Of a stretch of 64,000 bases of DNA, positions 43,568 through 54,734 are shown piece after piece. The stretch covers positions 298,145,849 to 298,209,848 of the forward strand of contig NC_089493.1 in NCBI RefSeq assembly GCF_036850765.1. Reading direction: 5' to 3'. How positions within the stretch are numbered: position 1 is the first letter of the stretch; the number at the start of each line of letters is the position of its first letter. The notes beneath the pieces are model-generated. The model was not told where the DNA came from. It saw only the letters and a program-made list of their open reading frames with translations, and searched no databases. The stretch comes from Saccopteryx bilineata (lineage: Eukaryota > Chordata > Mammalia > Chiroptera > Emballonuridae). Made by a program: the position numbers and the translations under genes.

Positions 43568-43970
43568 CTTTTTTTTTTTTTTTTTTTTTGGTATTTTTCT
43601 GAAGCTGGAAACGGGGAGAGACAGTCAGACAGACTCCCGCATGCGCCTGACCGGGATTCACCCGGCACGCCCACCGGGGCAAGGCTCTGCCCACCAGGGG
43701 GCGATGCTCTGCCCCTCCAGGGTGTCACTCGGCCATGACCAGAGCCACTCTAGCGCCTGGGGCAGAGGCCAAGGAGCAATTCCCAGCGCCCGGGCCATCT
43801 TTGCTCCAATGGAGCCTTGGCTGCGGGAGGAGAAGAGAGAGACAGAGAGGAAGGAGGGGGGGGGGTGGAGAAGTAAATGGGCGCTTCTCCTATGTGCCCT
43901 GGCCGGGAATTGAACCTGGGTCCCCCGCACGCCAGGCCGATGCTCTACCACTGAGCCAACCGGCCAGGGT
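43568..43970 (-). repeat. VES-like SINE in L1
   Basis: Complete antisense copy, T tail 43569-43589. TAGGCTGCTTTT appears on both sides (43562 and 43972). CTCF-like motif CCACCAGGGGGCGA at 43691-43704 (plus orientation), with a degenerate second copy CCACCGGGGCAAGG at 43671. Confidence 0.95.
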
Positions 43971-44099
43971 CTAGGCTGCTTTTCTTATGCACCTGTGCAT
44001 GAGCGTGTGAGTGTGTGTGTGCTCACTTCATAGGTGATGACATTCATATTATTTAAAAACCTAAAAATATAAATAGATAAAAAATATTACACACCTTGT

Positions 44100-44448
44100 A
44101 ATATTTTTTTAATTCAGTGAGAAGAAGGAAGGCAAAGAGACAGATTCCCACATGGGCCTCGACCAGGATTCACCCAGAAAGCCCCCTAGAGGGCGATGCT
44201 CTGCCCATCTGGAGTATCGCTCCATTGCTCAGCAACAGAGCTTTTCTTAGAGCCAGAGGTGGAGGCCATGGAGCCGTCCTCAGCACCTGGGGCCAACTGG
44301 CTCCAACTGAGCCGTGGTTGCAGGAGGGGGGAGGGGGAAGGGTGGAGAAGCAGATGAGTACTTTTCCTGTGTGCTCTGTCCAGGAATCGAATCCTGGACA
44401 TCTACACACCAGGCCGACGCTCTACCACTGGGCCAATCAGCCAGGGCC
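44100..44448 (-). repeat. VES-like SINE, older
   Basis: CCCCCTAGAGGGCGATGCTC, GGAATCGAATCCTGGACATC and GGCCAATCAGCCAGGGCC. Confidence 0.92.
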
Positions 44449-44754
44449 ACACATTGTAATTTTAACTCTCCCATTTCATCTCTGCAAAATGAGCACATAA
44501 TACACACACCATCTTGCATGTTACTGTGTTTCACTTCTTTATTAATCAGCCCCAATAGTCTCGGTTAAGCTTTTCCATTCTTTTATGAAGCTACATAGTA
44601 TTGCATTGAATATTTGTACCCGAATTCATTTCATAGCAGCCCCTTTCAACAGCACACATGCAGGCACTCCAATTTGAAACAGTCCCTCTACGGGGCACCT
44701 GATTTCTGCTGTGTAACTTACCTGGCCTGAAGAGCCCCGTGGTCACAGTAGAGA

Positions 44755-44850
44755 GAGGGCATGGCATGCGGAGCCCCCGACTCCTGGCTTGGCTCTGGCA
44801 ATAACTCACTGAGTGACCTTGGACAAGCCAATCCGGGTGGATCTGTCAGA
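44755..44850 (+). repeat. MIR-like fragment
   Basis: CTCCTGGCTTGGCTCTGGCA, AATAACTCACTGAGTGACCT, TGGACAAGCC. Confidence 0.55.
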
Positions 44851-45054
44851 GGCTGAGGAGAACCAGGCTGTGCCTGGTCACTCCATCGGAGACATAGCCC
44901 ACAGACGGGACGGAAGCACGGACCGAGGAAGTATTCGTGTTGGAGGCTGTCTGGGCTGCGGTCCAGCTTTGCGGTCTTTATCCTTCACCCTCTGTAACGG
45001 TCCCCTAGGTCAGTTCTGCTCTGTGACACTGAGTGTGAAGATGCATTGCTCTGA

Positions 45055-45175
45055 GGCAGAACAATCATGGGTTTGAATCCTGTGTCTTACTCTTCTTGGC
45101 TGTGTGATCTCAGACGTGATACCCCATCTCGCTGAGTCCCGGTTTTCACTTGCAGGAAAGTGGACAGTCAAGTTC
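45055..45175 (+). repeat. MIR SINE fragment
   Basis: CATGGGTTTGAATCCTGTGT, GCTGTGTGATCTCAGACG, GTTTTCACTTGCAGGAAAGT. Confidence 0.65.
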
Positions 45176-45368
45176 AGCAGTTAAGTAAGTGGTCTCTGAT
45201 GCCAGTCACCCTGGGCTTGAAGACCAGCTCCTCCACTTGCTAGTCTGTGACCTTGGGCAAATTTCTCACTGTCTCTGAGCCTCGGCCTCCTCGTCAATGA
45301 GATGGGATAATAATAATACCTATCTCACAGAGGTGTTTTGAGGGTTAAATGAAATTGTAAAAATGCTT
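45176..45368 (+). repeat. MIR SINE, near complete
   Basis: CCACTTGCTAGTCTGTGACC, TTGGGCAAATTTCTCACTGT, GATGGGATAATAATAATACC, TGAGGGTTAAATGAAATTG. Confidence 0.88.
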
Positions 45369-45369
45369 A

Positions 45370-45738
45370 TCACTGTTTGACCAGGAGGTGGCACAGTGGA
45401 TAGAGATCGGCCTGGGACCCAGAGGACCCAGGTTCGAGGCCCCGAGGTTGCCAGCTTGAACATGAGCTCATCTGGCTTGAGCGCAGGGTCGCTGGCTTGA
45501 ATGCAGGGTCACTGGCTTGAGCATGGGATCATAGACATAACCCCATTGTTGCTGGCTTGAGCCCAAAGGTCACTGGCTTGAGCAAGGGGTCATTCAGTCT
45601 GCTGTAGCTCCCTGGTCAAGGCACATATGAGAAAGCAATCAGTGAACAACGAAGGTGTCACAATAAAGAATGGATGCTTCTCATCTTTCTCCCCTCCTGT
45701 CTGTCCTTATCTGTCCTTCTCTCTGACTCTCTCGCTAA
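45370..45738 (+). repeat. tRNA-derived SINE, second family
   Basis: TTTGACCAGGAGGTGGCACA head, GGTTCGAGGCCCCGAGGTTG, repeated GGCTTGAGC blocks, GGCACATATGAGAAAGCAAT. Confidence 0.92.
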
Positions 45739-45739
45739 A

Positions 45740-46629
45740 AATGCTTGTCACCATTCTTGGCATGTGTTTGTTCTCATACAGAGTAAGAGTTCAACCAATG
45801 TTATTAACCTTCAATGTCTTGCATCGTTGCTGTGGCGATTCAAAATAAAATGGGCAAAGGCTGAGACGTGTTCCCGTCCCGTGCACACTAGGGGACCTCA
45901 ACGAAGAGCAGCTGGCATGGTTTCTGTCATCTCACACGCCAATGTGACCAAGCCCTGTGCGCCCCCTGGCACGATGCACAGCTTTACGTAGAGGTCTTTT
46001 CCATAAATGCAGAATTCCACTCAGAGGGCACCCACCAGAAGTAAAACTCTGTGTCCTGGAAAACGGAGAGAGAATGACCTGATGGGCTAAGCAATCAATT
46101 CTATTAAAAGTCCAAGGCCTTCGTGGCCCGAAGAGAAGCCTGCAGAAATAACATCGGTGCAGAACATAAAGTGGTCCTCAGCTGAAGCCGGAAGAGACTG
46201 ACCGTCAGCAAGACTGCCCTGCCTGCTGCAGCCAGCCAGGGTCAGGGCCGGAAAATGCAGCAGGGAGGTGAACACAGATTCTGCCACTGAGACTCCCTGC
46301 GGATTTGCAATAAGTGGGTGAGGCTGACAGGGGTGGGCAGCCCTGCTGAGGCCCCAGGGAATGCTGGGGACGGGGAAGGGTCGATATCTTGAACTCAAGG
46401 GGCCGTCAGCTAACAGTGCAAAGGAACGAGGTTGCCCGGGTTTTAAGAAACGCCTCACCTACCCAACGAATTATGCTTCCCTTCTATTTTGTTTGGGTTT
46501 TTTTCCTGGAAACTTGTGGCTCTTTTGCTCTTCTCTCGTTTCCCTCCGGGTTAGGGACATATGTTCCAAAAACACTGCCCTTTCCTCCTGATGATTGCCA
46601 GCACTAAAGTAGCTCTTAACTACATACGA
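45740..46629. other. Unclassified intronic DNA
   Basis: No exon or clear repeat recognised. Confidence 0.35.
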
Positions 46630-46800
46630 GGCAGTCTTCAAAGCACGTTGCATGATTAATTCATTTAACTCTCATGGCAACCCTCGAAGGCATGTCTAAT
46701 TATTACGCTCATTTCTCTGATGACAACAACATTGAGACGCTTGCCCAAAGTCACATGGCCACATAAATGATGGGGCAACAGTCAGTACTGCTGTCCACCT
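46630..46800 (-). repeat. MIR SINE, antisense
   Basis: TTAACTCTCATGGCAACCCT, GCTCATTTCTCTGATGACAA, CTTGCCCAAAGTCACATGGC. Confidence 0.75.
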
Positions 46801-47229
46801 CTCTTACAAGAAACCAGCAGCAGTTACACATCCAGTGACAGCCGACAGCTGACCTGCGGGCTGGGTCGAGAGCCAGGGTGACAGACACTAGGGAGGACTG
46901 GGGACTGAGGGCGTCAGAAAGTGCTGCCACCCCTCAGCCGTCCAGCCAATGGTCCAGCATTGCCAGATTGTCCAAAAGAAGTTAGAAATTTAGATTTTTT
47001 TATATGAAATGTTTTTCCATGTTGACAACTAAATATAAAAAAAATTAAAAACACTATGCACGAGCCAAATCAAACGTGTCCTCAGGTGTGAGAGGGTCCA
47101 CCCCCAGGCTGACCATTCACAAGCTCCAAGAGTGGACAGAGCTCCAGGAAGCACCAGGAAACACCAAGGGGGTCACGGTAGGAAGAGGATAAGAGCGGGA
47201 AGCAGGAAGGAGGAGCCGGAAAGAACAGA
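46801..47229. other. Unclassified intronic DNA
   Basis: Nothing recognised before the minisatellite. Confidence 0.35.
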
Positions 47230-48195
47230 GATGCAGACGCGCAGAACCAGGAGGCTGCCCAGGAGCCGCGCAGAACCAGGAGGCTGCACAGAACCAGGAG
47301 GCTGCACAGGAGCCGCACAGAACCAGGAGGCTGCACAGGAGCCGCACAGAACCAGGAGGCTGCACAGGAGCTACATGCCCGCCGCAGAACCAGGAGGCTG
47401 CACAGAACCAGGAGGCTGCACAGGAGCCGCACAGAACAGGAGGCTGCCCAGGAGCCATGCAGAACCAGGAGGCTGCACAGAACCAGGAGGCTGCACAGGA
47501 GCCGCACAGAACCAGGAGGCTGCACAGGAGCTGCATGCCCGCCGCAGAACCAGGAGGCTGCACAGGAGCCGCGCAGAACAGGAGGCTGCCCAGGAGCCGT
47601 GCAGAACCAGGAGGCTGCACAGAACCAGGAGGCTGCACAGGAGCCGCACAGAACCAGGAGGCTGCACAGGAGCTGCACAGGAGCCACACAGAACCAGGAG
47701 GCTGCACAGGAGCTGCATGCCTGCCACAGAACCAGGAGGCTGCACAGGAGCCGCGCAGAACAGGAGGCTGCACAGGAGCCGCGCAGAACAGGAGGCTGCC
47801 CAGGAGCCGCGCAGAACCAGGAGGCTGCGCAGGAGCCGCGCAGAACCAGGAGGCTGCACAGAACCAGGAGGCTGCACAGGAGCCGCGCAGAACCAGGAGG
47901 CTGCGCAGGAGCCGCACAGAACAGGAGGCTGCCCAGGAGCCGCGCAGAACAGGAGGCTGCGCAGGAGCCGCGCAGAACAGGAGGCTGCGCAGGAGCCGCG
48001 CAGAACAGGAGGCTGCGCAGGAGCCGCGCAGAACCAGGAGGCTGCGCAGGAGCCGCGCAGAACCAGGAGGCTGAGCAGGAGCCGCACAGAACAGGAGGCT
48101 GCCCAGGAGCCGCGCAGAACCAGGAGGCTGCACAGAACCAGGACGCTGCCCAGGAGACGTGCAGAACCAGGAGGCTGCACAGGAGCTGCATGCCC
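47230..48195. repeat. 28/29-bp minisatellite, about 34 units
   Basis: Units of CAGAAC(C)AGGAGGCTGC followed by (A/G)CAGGAGCCGC(A/G). Loss of one C changes the length from 29 to 28, which shifts reading frames; 18-bp sub-units (CAGAACCAGGAGGCTGCA) also occur. A marker block CATGCCCGCC(G/A)CAGAACC recurs at about 47374, 47534 and 47716, with a last partial copy at about 48187. Frames of 330-450 codons on both strands are repeat artefacts. Confidence 0.95.
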
Positions 48196-48199
48196 GCCG

Positions 48200-48840
48200 A
48201 GGGAGCCGGGTGTGGGGGGAGCACAGCCCCGCTCCACGAGGGGCGACCTAGGTGGTGAGGGTTCCACGGTGAGGAGATACACGAGGAGCCGGAGGCGGGG
48301 CGCTTTCCGGTGCTTTACTGCCGACTCACCGCTGCCTCCGACTCCCCTCGGTCTCCTCAGCCTCAAGGCTCAAGTCTTGTGCATTCTGATGTCCCCTTGT
48401 CTCTCCACCTGGCAGGGCCAGCGCGGGTGGATGCAGGGCCTTGGGGACAACAGCAGCATGGAGCTAAGATCACATCAACGGTGACATCAGTGTGTTGATG
48501 TGCACTTGCTGTGTTAGCTAGCCCGTGCCCTAAAAAGCGATCTTCCAGGGAGGTGCTGGGCTTAGAAGCACCTGAGAATTAAGGCTAAACGAGCCCAAAA
48601 ATGCAGGGGAGCTGCCCCCAGGCGGGACGCCCAGAGCAGGGGAGCCAGTGCTGCTGGCAGTTTCTCGTGAGAGCCAGAGCTTCTGCGAGGAGGGTCCCCA
48701 TGCTCCACCCCCACACTCCAGGATGGGGGCTTGGGCTCACAGACCAGCTCTCTGGGCCCAGAGGCCACAACAACAGCACAGGGCACAACACCAAGTGTCT
48801 GGTAAAAACCAGAGGGAAAACACTGAGAAATACCACACAT
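48200..48840. other. Unclassified intronic DNA
   Basis: No exon or repeat recognised. Confidence 0.35.
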
Positions 48841-48841
48841 T

Positions 48842-49214
48842 GTGGCCCTGGCCGGTTGGCTCAGCGGTAGAACGTCGGCCGGGGGACCCGGGTTCGATTC
48901 CCAGCCAGGGCACATAGGAGAGGCGCCATTTGCTTCTCCACCCCCCCCCCCTCCTTCCTCTCTGTCTCTCTCTTCCCCTCCCGCAGCCGAGGCTCCGTTG
49001 GAGGAAAGATGGCCCGGGCGCTGGGGACGGCTCCTTGGCCTCTGCCCTGGGCGCTGGAGTGGCTCTGGTCGCGGCAGAGCGACGACCCAGCGGGGCAGAG
49101 TGTCACCCCTGGTGGGCGTGCCGGGTGGATCCCGGTCGGGCGCATGCGGGAGTCTGTCTGACTGTCTCTCCCTGTTTCCAGCTTCAGAAAAATACAAAAA
49201 AAAAAAAAAAAAGA
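48842..49214 (+). repeat. VES-like SINE with target duplication
   Basis: GGCCCTGGCCGGTTGGCTCA head, CGGGTTCGATTCCCAGCC, poly(A) at 49196-49212. GAAATACCACACATTG (about 48826) and GAAATACCACAGATTG (about 49220) are 16-bp duplications with one mismatch. Confidence 0.95.
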
Positions 49215-49225
49215 AAGAAAGAAAT

Positions 49226-50003
49226 ACCACAGATTGCATGCTGACGTGTCCTGGCACACAAACCCACCATCTCTTTGCGGACAGTGTTTTAGATGAAGGG
49301 TGGGCTCGGTGGTCTCCAGACCCGGATTCAGAGTCGAGGCTTGTGGCTGCCCGTTGGAGAGGCTCTAGCAAGTTGCACGAACCGCTCCCAGCCTCCGTGG
49401 TCCTCCTCTCTGCCAAAGGGGTGTCTCAGTGCCTTCCCCGCTGTGTTTACAGTGCACACAGCAGGACAGCCTGCAGCTAGGACAGGGCCCAGGGCCTGCC
49501 TCTTCCTGGCTGCCGCTTCTTTGATGAATCCGAAACACCCTTCTTTTACAGAACAAAGCCGAGCTTACCCAGATTCTCAGAGCTGGAGGAAGGGCAGAGT
49601 CTGAGCCAGAACCTAGTGTCTCCAGTCTTCTCTTCACAAACTCGCTCAGCTCGTGGTCTCTTCGAGGACGCAGAGGAGTAGGAATAAAGAAGAGATAAGC
49701 AGTGGAATTTGAGAGCTCAGTGGCCACCGACAGGCTGGGGTTTCTGCTGTTTTTGTTGATTTCTTGTTAGGTTATCTTCGGTGTTACAAGCCGGCAACAT
49801 TCAACCCTTTTTCAGTGTTTTAAGCCTCCAGATTCCATTCCAGGGAAAGCCTCAGCTTGGTGCTTGTGTGTCTTTAACACTCTTTTACTCGTGCTGAATC
49901 TTCCTCTTTAATAGACACAGAGCAAGCCCAGGGCTGGCACCTTGGCCGGTAGCAAAATCCAGCTAGAATTAAGTATCACTGATGTCTTGTCACTGTATTG
50001 ATT
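49226..50003. other. Intronic DNA with possible MIR scraps
   Basis: 49330-49420 and 49530-49640 have MIR-like words (CCGGATTCAGAGTCGAGGCT; TTTTACAGAACAAAGCCGAG). No exon seen. Confidence 0.35.
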
Positions 50004-50004
50004 T

Positions 50005-50320
50005 ATTTATTTTATTTTACTTTTAAGTGAGAGGAGGGGAGATAGAAAGACAGACTCCCACATGCACCCCAACCGGAATCCACCCAGCAACCCCCATCTG
50101 AGACCAATGCTCAAATCAACTGAGCCATCGTCAGTGCCCAGGGCCAACGCTTGAACCAATAGAGCCACTGGCTGCGGGAGTGGAAGAGAGAGAGAGAGAA
50201 GAGGAGAAAGAGGGGAGGAGAAGCAGATGGTCACTTCTATGTACCTGACCGGGGATCAAACTCAAGACATCCTCACACCAGGCTGACGCTCCATCCACTG
50301 AGCCAACTCCGGCCAGGGCA
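50005..50320 (-). repeat. VES-like SINE
   Basis: TTTAAGTGAGAGGAGGGGAG, GGAGAAGCAGATGGTCACTT, GGGGATCAAACTCAAGACAT, GAGCCAACTCCGGCCAGGGC. Confidence 0.9.
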
Positions 50321-50774
50321 CTGTATTTATTTTTAAGGCTACTTTCTATTTATAACAGGGAGGCAGGGTTGTTATACATCTATACTGTGCAACTTAGTAA
50401 CCACCAGTCACAATGTAACTATAGAGAACTTGACTCTGACTAGTACAAGGGTGGAGCCAAGTCTCATTTCATTTCATTTTAGTCAGTGTACCGTTATCTG
50501 ACACTCGGTTCAGTTGTTGGAAAACACTGTACACTTGGAATAACTTGGATATATGAATCTACTTCCTCAACTGGGCAATTATGAGATCTCAGCAGAAGTC
50601 AGGGATTTCCAGTGAGAATTTAGCATCCCTAGAAAGATCTGCCAGGATTGTAAAATACACACCAGATTCTGGACATTTAGTGTGAACAAGAAGTAAAATA
50701 TCTTGTTCATAATTGTCTCTGATCACATTTTAGATGAACATGGTTAAGTAAAATATATTGTTAAAATTTATTCC
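50321..50774. other. Unclassified intronic AT-rich DNA
   Basis: No feature recognised. Confidence 0.35.
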
Positions 50775-51128
50775 TTGCTTCTTTTTCTTTTCTTTTTTCT
50801 TTTTTTACAGGGACAGAGAGAGAGTCAGAGAGAGCGATAGATAGGGACAGACAGACAGGAACGAAGAGAGATGAGAAGTATCAATCATCAGTTTTTTGTT
50901 GCGACACCTTAGTTGTTCATTGATTGCTTTCTCATATGTGCCTTGACTGTAGGCCTTCAGCAGACCAAGTAACCCCTTGCTCGAGCCAGTGACCTTAAGT
51001 CCAAGCTGGTGAGCTTTTTGCTCAAGCCAGATGAGCCCATGCTCAAGCTGGCGACCTCAGGGTCTCGAACCTGGGTTCTCAGCATCCCAGTCCGACGCTC
51101 TATCCACTGTGCCACTGCCTGGTCAGGC
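50775..51128 (-). repeat. tRNA-derived SINE, second family
   Basis: ACAGGGACAGAGAGAGAGTC, ATTGCTTTCTCATATGTGCC, GCTCAAGCCAGATGAGCCCA, GGGTCTCGAACCTGGGTTCT and TGTGCCACTGCCTGGTCAGG. Confidence 0.9.
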
Positions 51129-51780
51129 TTTTTTTCTTTTTTTAATCTGGCTGCTAAAAACATTTGAGATTTCTTATGTGGCGGCCATTACTTTTATATA
51201 GGACAGCAGTATGACATAAAGTATAAATTCAAGAAAAAATGTCCAATCACTTTAAAACACCATGTTAATAATACTATTGGGGGACACAAGACTATAGCAA
51301 AAGTCATAGTGTTGTTGGGCCAATCACTAAAATCTGGGGAACATGGGTTTATTATTAATATAATGCTCTTGGTGAAAAATCTGAGGCCCAGAGTGGACAA
51401 ACAAGTTCTTCAGGGATGACCTTGACCCTGAATCGTCCAGATGCCAGATTCAGTGAGCTCTGGACACCGCAGTGGGGACAGCCCTGCCATCTCCCTTTTC
51501 CATGAAGGAATGTAAGGAAGGTGGGGTCAGGGTGTGGCAAAGACATTGGATCCCAGTGGGATTTAAAAGGAGGGAACTTCTTTGCTTTTCTATAAAATGA
51601 AAATAAAAATAAGGAGTTAGGCTTCTTTTGAGTACAGGTGATGACCAGCTGAACTGCAAAGATTTTTAACCTAAATGTATGTTTTCAGTTTGCCCAAAGG
51701 TAAAGAAGCATGAGAGGAGAATCCCGAGGGCAAAGTTAGACTACATTTGCACTAACTGATTCAATTACTTACCCATCAAA
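51129..51780. other. Unclassified intronic DNA
   Basis: No exon or clear repeat recognised. Confidence 0.35.
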
Positions 51781-51785
51781 TCATT

Positions 51786-52200
51786 TATCATCCATCCATC
51801 CATCTATTCATCCATCCAGCCAGCCAGCCAGCCAACCATCCATCCATTCATCCATCCATCCATCCATCCATCCATCCATCCATCCATCCATCCATCCATC
51901 TATCCATCCACCCATCCATCTATCCATCCATCCATCCATCCATCCATCCATCCATCCATCCATCCATCCAACCATCCATTCATCCATCCATCCATCCATC
52001 CATCCATCCACCCATCCAGCCATCCAGCCATCCAACCATCCATTCACCCATCCATCCATCCATTCATCCTTCCATGCATCTATTCATCCAGCCATTCAAC
52101 CATATTTATTCACACATTCATGCATCTATCCATTCATTCATATGTCCTTTCATTCATGCATCTCTCTATGCATGCATGCATCCATCCATCCATCCACCCA
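51786..52200. repeat. (CATC)n array
   Basis: CATCCATCCATC units with CATT, CAGC and CACC variants over about 415 bp. Interrupted at 52080-52170 by ATTCATGCATCTAT-type words. Confidence 0.97.
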
Positions 52201-53074
52201 TGCTCAGAGGAACATTCAGGTGTTCCTCAGAACAGCTGAAACCTGAGTTCGATAAAGGAAGAATGAAAGGAAGAGAGCAAAGGGAGTAAGCTGTGCGATG
52301 ACTCTGAGGGAGAAGAGGACCTGGTGCGTGCATGTTGGGACAGAAAGAGGGTTGGAGGTTGGAGTACCACAACGTAGGGTGGAGGCAGGGGAAGAAAGTG
52401 GGTGTGGGATGCAAGTGAAGAGAAAGAGGAAGCCAGAGCTTAATAAAAACCACGCTAATGGACCCGAGCTGGGACAACACATGCTACAGTGAGAGGACCG
52501 ATGTATCCACCAGCAACTTCTTTTCCTTCTCCCTCTGTGTGCCAGAATGTTTGGCAATCAATAGAGCTGGGGGATTTGCTTTCCTGCCAAAGACACACTT
52601 CTTATCATTTTCAGCTTAAGTGCAGAACAAACTATCAGTCACGTTGGAGGGGCCCTACACAGACACACACAGAGCCATGCACACACACACACACACACAC
52701 ACATGCAGAGACATGCACACACACCTCCTGCCATCAAAGGCATAGAATGGCTTGGTTATCCTGTTCGAGCAGAAGCCCCTTGCTTTCAACGTTCCAGCCT
52801 CTCCGCTGTGGTCCAGCTCCACAGAGCTGCTGACAAGAGCTGTCATCTGTCTCTTGAAGGGGAAGCAGCAGCTCCCCTGGAAGTGGTAGAACAGAATGGA
52901 ACAGTGATTTCAGAAAGAACTCGGGGGGGGGGCAGTGCCGCGGGGAGGTTGGGGGAGCTGGGACCTCAGTCTTGATTCACAGAGTGTGGTGCCCACAGCC
53001 TGTCCTCCTTCCACATCCAGGACCCCTCCAGATTGCAAGCACCCCTTCTCCCAACCGGAGGGCAGCAGGGAAGT
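52201..53074. other. Unclassified intronic DNA with (AC)n
   Basis: (AC)n at 52679-52701; a G10 run at 52923. No exon seen. Confidence 0.4.
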
Positions 53075-53217
53075 AACGCTGGTTTAAGAATTGGGCACCC
53101 TTGACCTGGATTTGAGTCCCAGAGCTGCAGTTCTGCTAGTCGTGGGGTCTTAAACAAATAGTTTCCCCTCTTTGAGTCTTAGTTTTCTCATCTGGAAATG
53201 GGGACGATAATGTCAAC
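53075..53217 (+). repeat. MIR SINE fragment
   Basis: GACCTGGATTTGAGTCCCAG, TTTGAGTCTTAGTTTTCTCA, TCTGGAAATGGGGACGATAA. Confidence 0.8.
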
Positions 53218-53577
53218 TTTATTTTTATGTATTTATTTAGCACGTGAAAGAAAGACAGAGACAGACAGGAAGGGAGAGAGATGAGAAGCATCAACTCATA
53301 GTTATGGCACTTTAGTTGTTCATTGATTGTTTTTCATCTATGTCTTGATCGGGGGGGCTCCAGCCAAGCCGGTGACCCCTTGCTCAAGCCAGTGACCTAG
53401 GGCTTCAAGCCAGCAACTGTAGGGTCATGTCTATGATCCCACGCTCAAGCCAGCGATCACAGACCCCATACCCAAGCCAGCTGAGCCCACACTCAAGCCG
53501 ACGACTTCAGGGTTTCGAATCTGCATCCTGAGCATCCCAGGTCGATGCTCTATCCACTGCACCGCCCCAGGTCAGGC
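53218..53577 (-). repeat. tRNA-derived SINE, second family
   Basis: TGAAAGAAAGACAGAGACAG, TAGTTGTTCATTGATTG, CTTGCTCAAGCCAGTGACCT, GGGTTTCGAATCTGCATCCT and CACCGCCCCAGGTCAGGCAC. Confidence 0.9.
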
Positions 53578-54030
53578 ACGTTAGTGATCTTCGCTGAGCA
53601 TATATATATACCGTCGTCCCCCATTACCTGTAGCTTTACTTTCCACCATTTCCATCACCAGTGGGCAGCTGCAGTTGGAAATATTAAATGGAAAATTACA
53701 AAACTAAACAATTCATAAGTTTTCACTTTCAGCCGTTCTGAGTAGCCTGAGGCAGTCTCGTGCCTTCCCGCTTCTCCCTCTGCCCCGAGTCTCCACGCGA
53801 CAGATGCCCCCTTCCATTAGTCACTGACTAGCCAGTCACGGTCTCACAATGCTTGTGTTCAAGTCATCCTTGTTTTACTTAATAATGCCACATTCACAGA
53901 AATTTTATTAGAGTATATTGTTGCAACTATTCTATTTCCTAGTTTCTCATCTCTTACTGTGCCTAATTTATAAATTAAACCTTAACATAGGTATGTATGT
54001 ATAGGGAAAAAAACATAGTATACATATATA

Positions 54031-54632
54031 CAGTGTGTCCGTAAAGTCATGGTGCCCTTTTGACTAGTCATAGGAAAGCAACAAAAGACGAGAGAAATGT
54101 GAAATCTGCACCAAATAAAAGGAAAACTCTCCCAGTTTTGTACCTATTTAGTGCAGTTTGATGTGGGCTCACGCACATATTTTTTAGGGCTCCTTAGGTA
54201 GCTATCCCATATAGCCTCTACAGACTCGTCCCTGATTGATGGCCTACCAGAACGGGGTTTCTCCATCAAACTGCTGGTTTCCTTCAACTGCTTATACCAC
54301 CGAGTAATGTTATTCCTATGTGGTGGTGCTTCGTTATAAACGCGCCGATATTCACGTTGCACTTTGGTCACGGATTCGAATTTAGCGAGCCACAGAACAC
54401 ACTGAACTTTCCTCTGTACCGTCCACATCTCGACTGGCATGGCCGTGGGCTGCTCTGCTGTATACACAGTGTTACGTTACGTCATCATCTGCGCATGCGC
54501 ACATGCTGCCACATCATCCTACAGAAACTGGGAGATTTTTCCTTTTATTTGGTGAAGATTTCACATTTCTATCATCTTTTGTTGCTTCCCTGTGACCAGT
54601 CAGAAATGCACCATGACTTTATGGACACATTG
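54031..54632 (-). mobile_element. Mariner-type element, internally deleted
   Basis: Ends CAGTGTGTCCGTAAAGTCAT and ATGACTTTATGGACACATTG are inverted and flanked by TA on both sides (54029-54030, 54633-54634). The inverted similarity runs for about 105 bp from each end. Between the arms lies an open frame of 107 codons on the minus strand. At about 600 bp it is well short of the 1.3 kb of a full mariner. Confidence 0.85.
54144..54467 (-). CDS. 107-residue transposase N-terminal frame with helix-turn-helix
   Basis: The frame runs from MYTAEQPTAMPVEMWTVQRK to a stop after TSNCTK without interruption. Residues about 20-75 hold the pattern of an N-terminal helix-turn-helix found in transposases of this general class: QCVLWLAKFESVTKVQREYR, then NITRWYKQLKETSSL and the linker KPRSGRPSI. 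The catalytic DDD/E domain is absent, so it cannot transpose DNA; at most it could bind the element's ends. It is more likely an inherited remnant of a deletion derivative than a working gene, but it has no stop or frameshift. The function is inferred from domain class only. Confidence 0.55.
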   Translation of the reverse strand: MYTAEQPTAMPVEMWTVQRKVQCVLWLAKFESVTKVQREYRRVYNEAPPHRNNITRWYKQLKETSSLMEKPRSGRPSIRDESVEAIWDSYLRSPKKYVREPTSNCTK

Positions 54633-54734
54633 TATATAAGGTGCTGTACTATCCGCGGTTTCAGAAATCCACTTGGGGGTCTTGGAACGTATCTCCCTTG
54701 GATATGGGGGAATACTATATGTAGAGCCCCTGTC

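Larger units (their letters stand above)
53611..54720. mobile_element. Non-autonomous Tigger split by a mariner
   Basis: Left end CCGTCGTCCCCCATTACCTG and right end GATATGGGGGAATACTATAT are inverted counterparts. AGCTGCAGTTGGAAATATTA and CTATCCGCGGTTTCAGAAAT are typical Tigger words. The mariner at 54031-54632 lies between the halves. Confidence 0.7.

Noticed and set aside
47082..48484. Frames of 331-450 codons on both strands, rich in QEAAQEP, RRLHRSR or CSLLVLCG
   Set aside because: Products of the 28/29-bp minisatellite; shifting frames give the mixed peptides.
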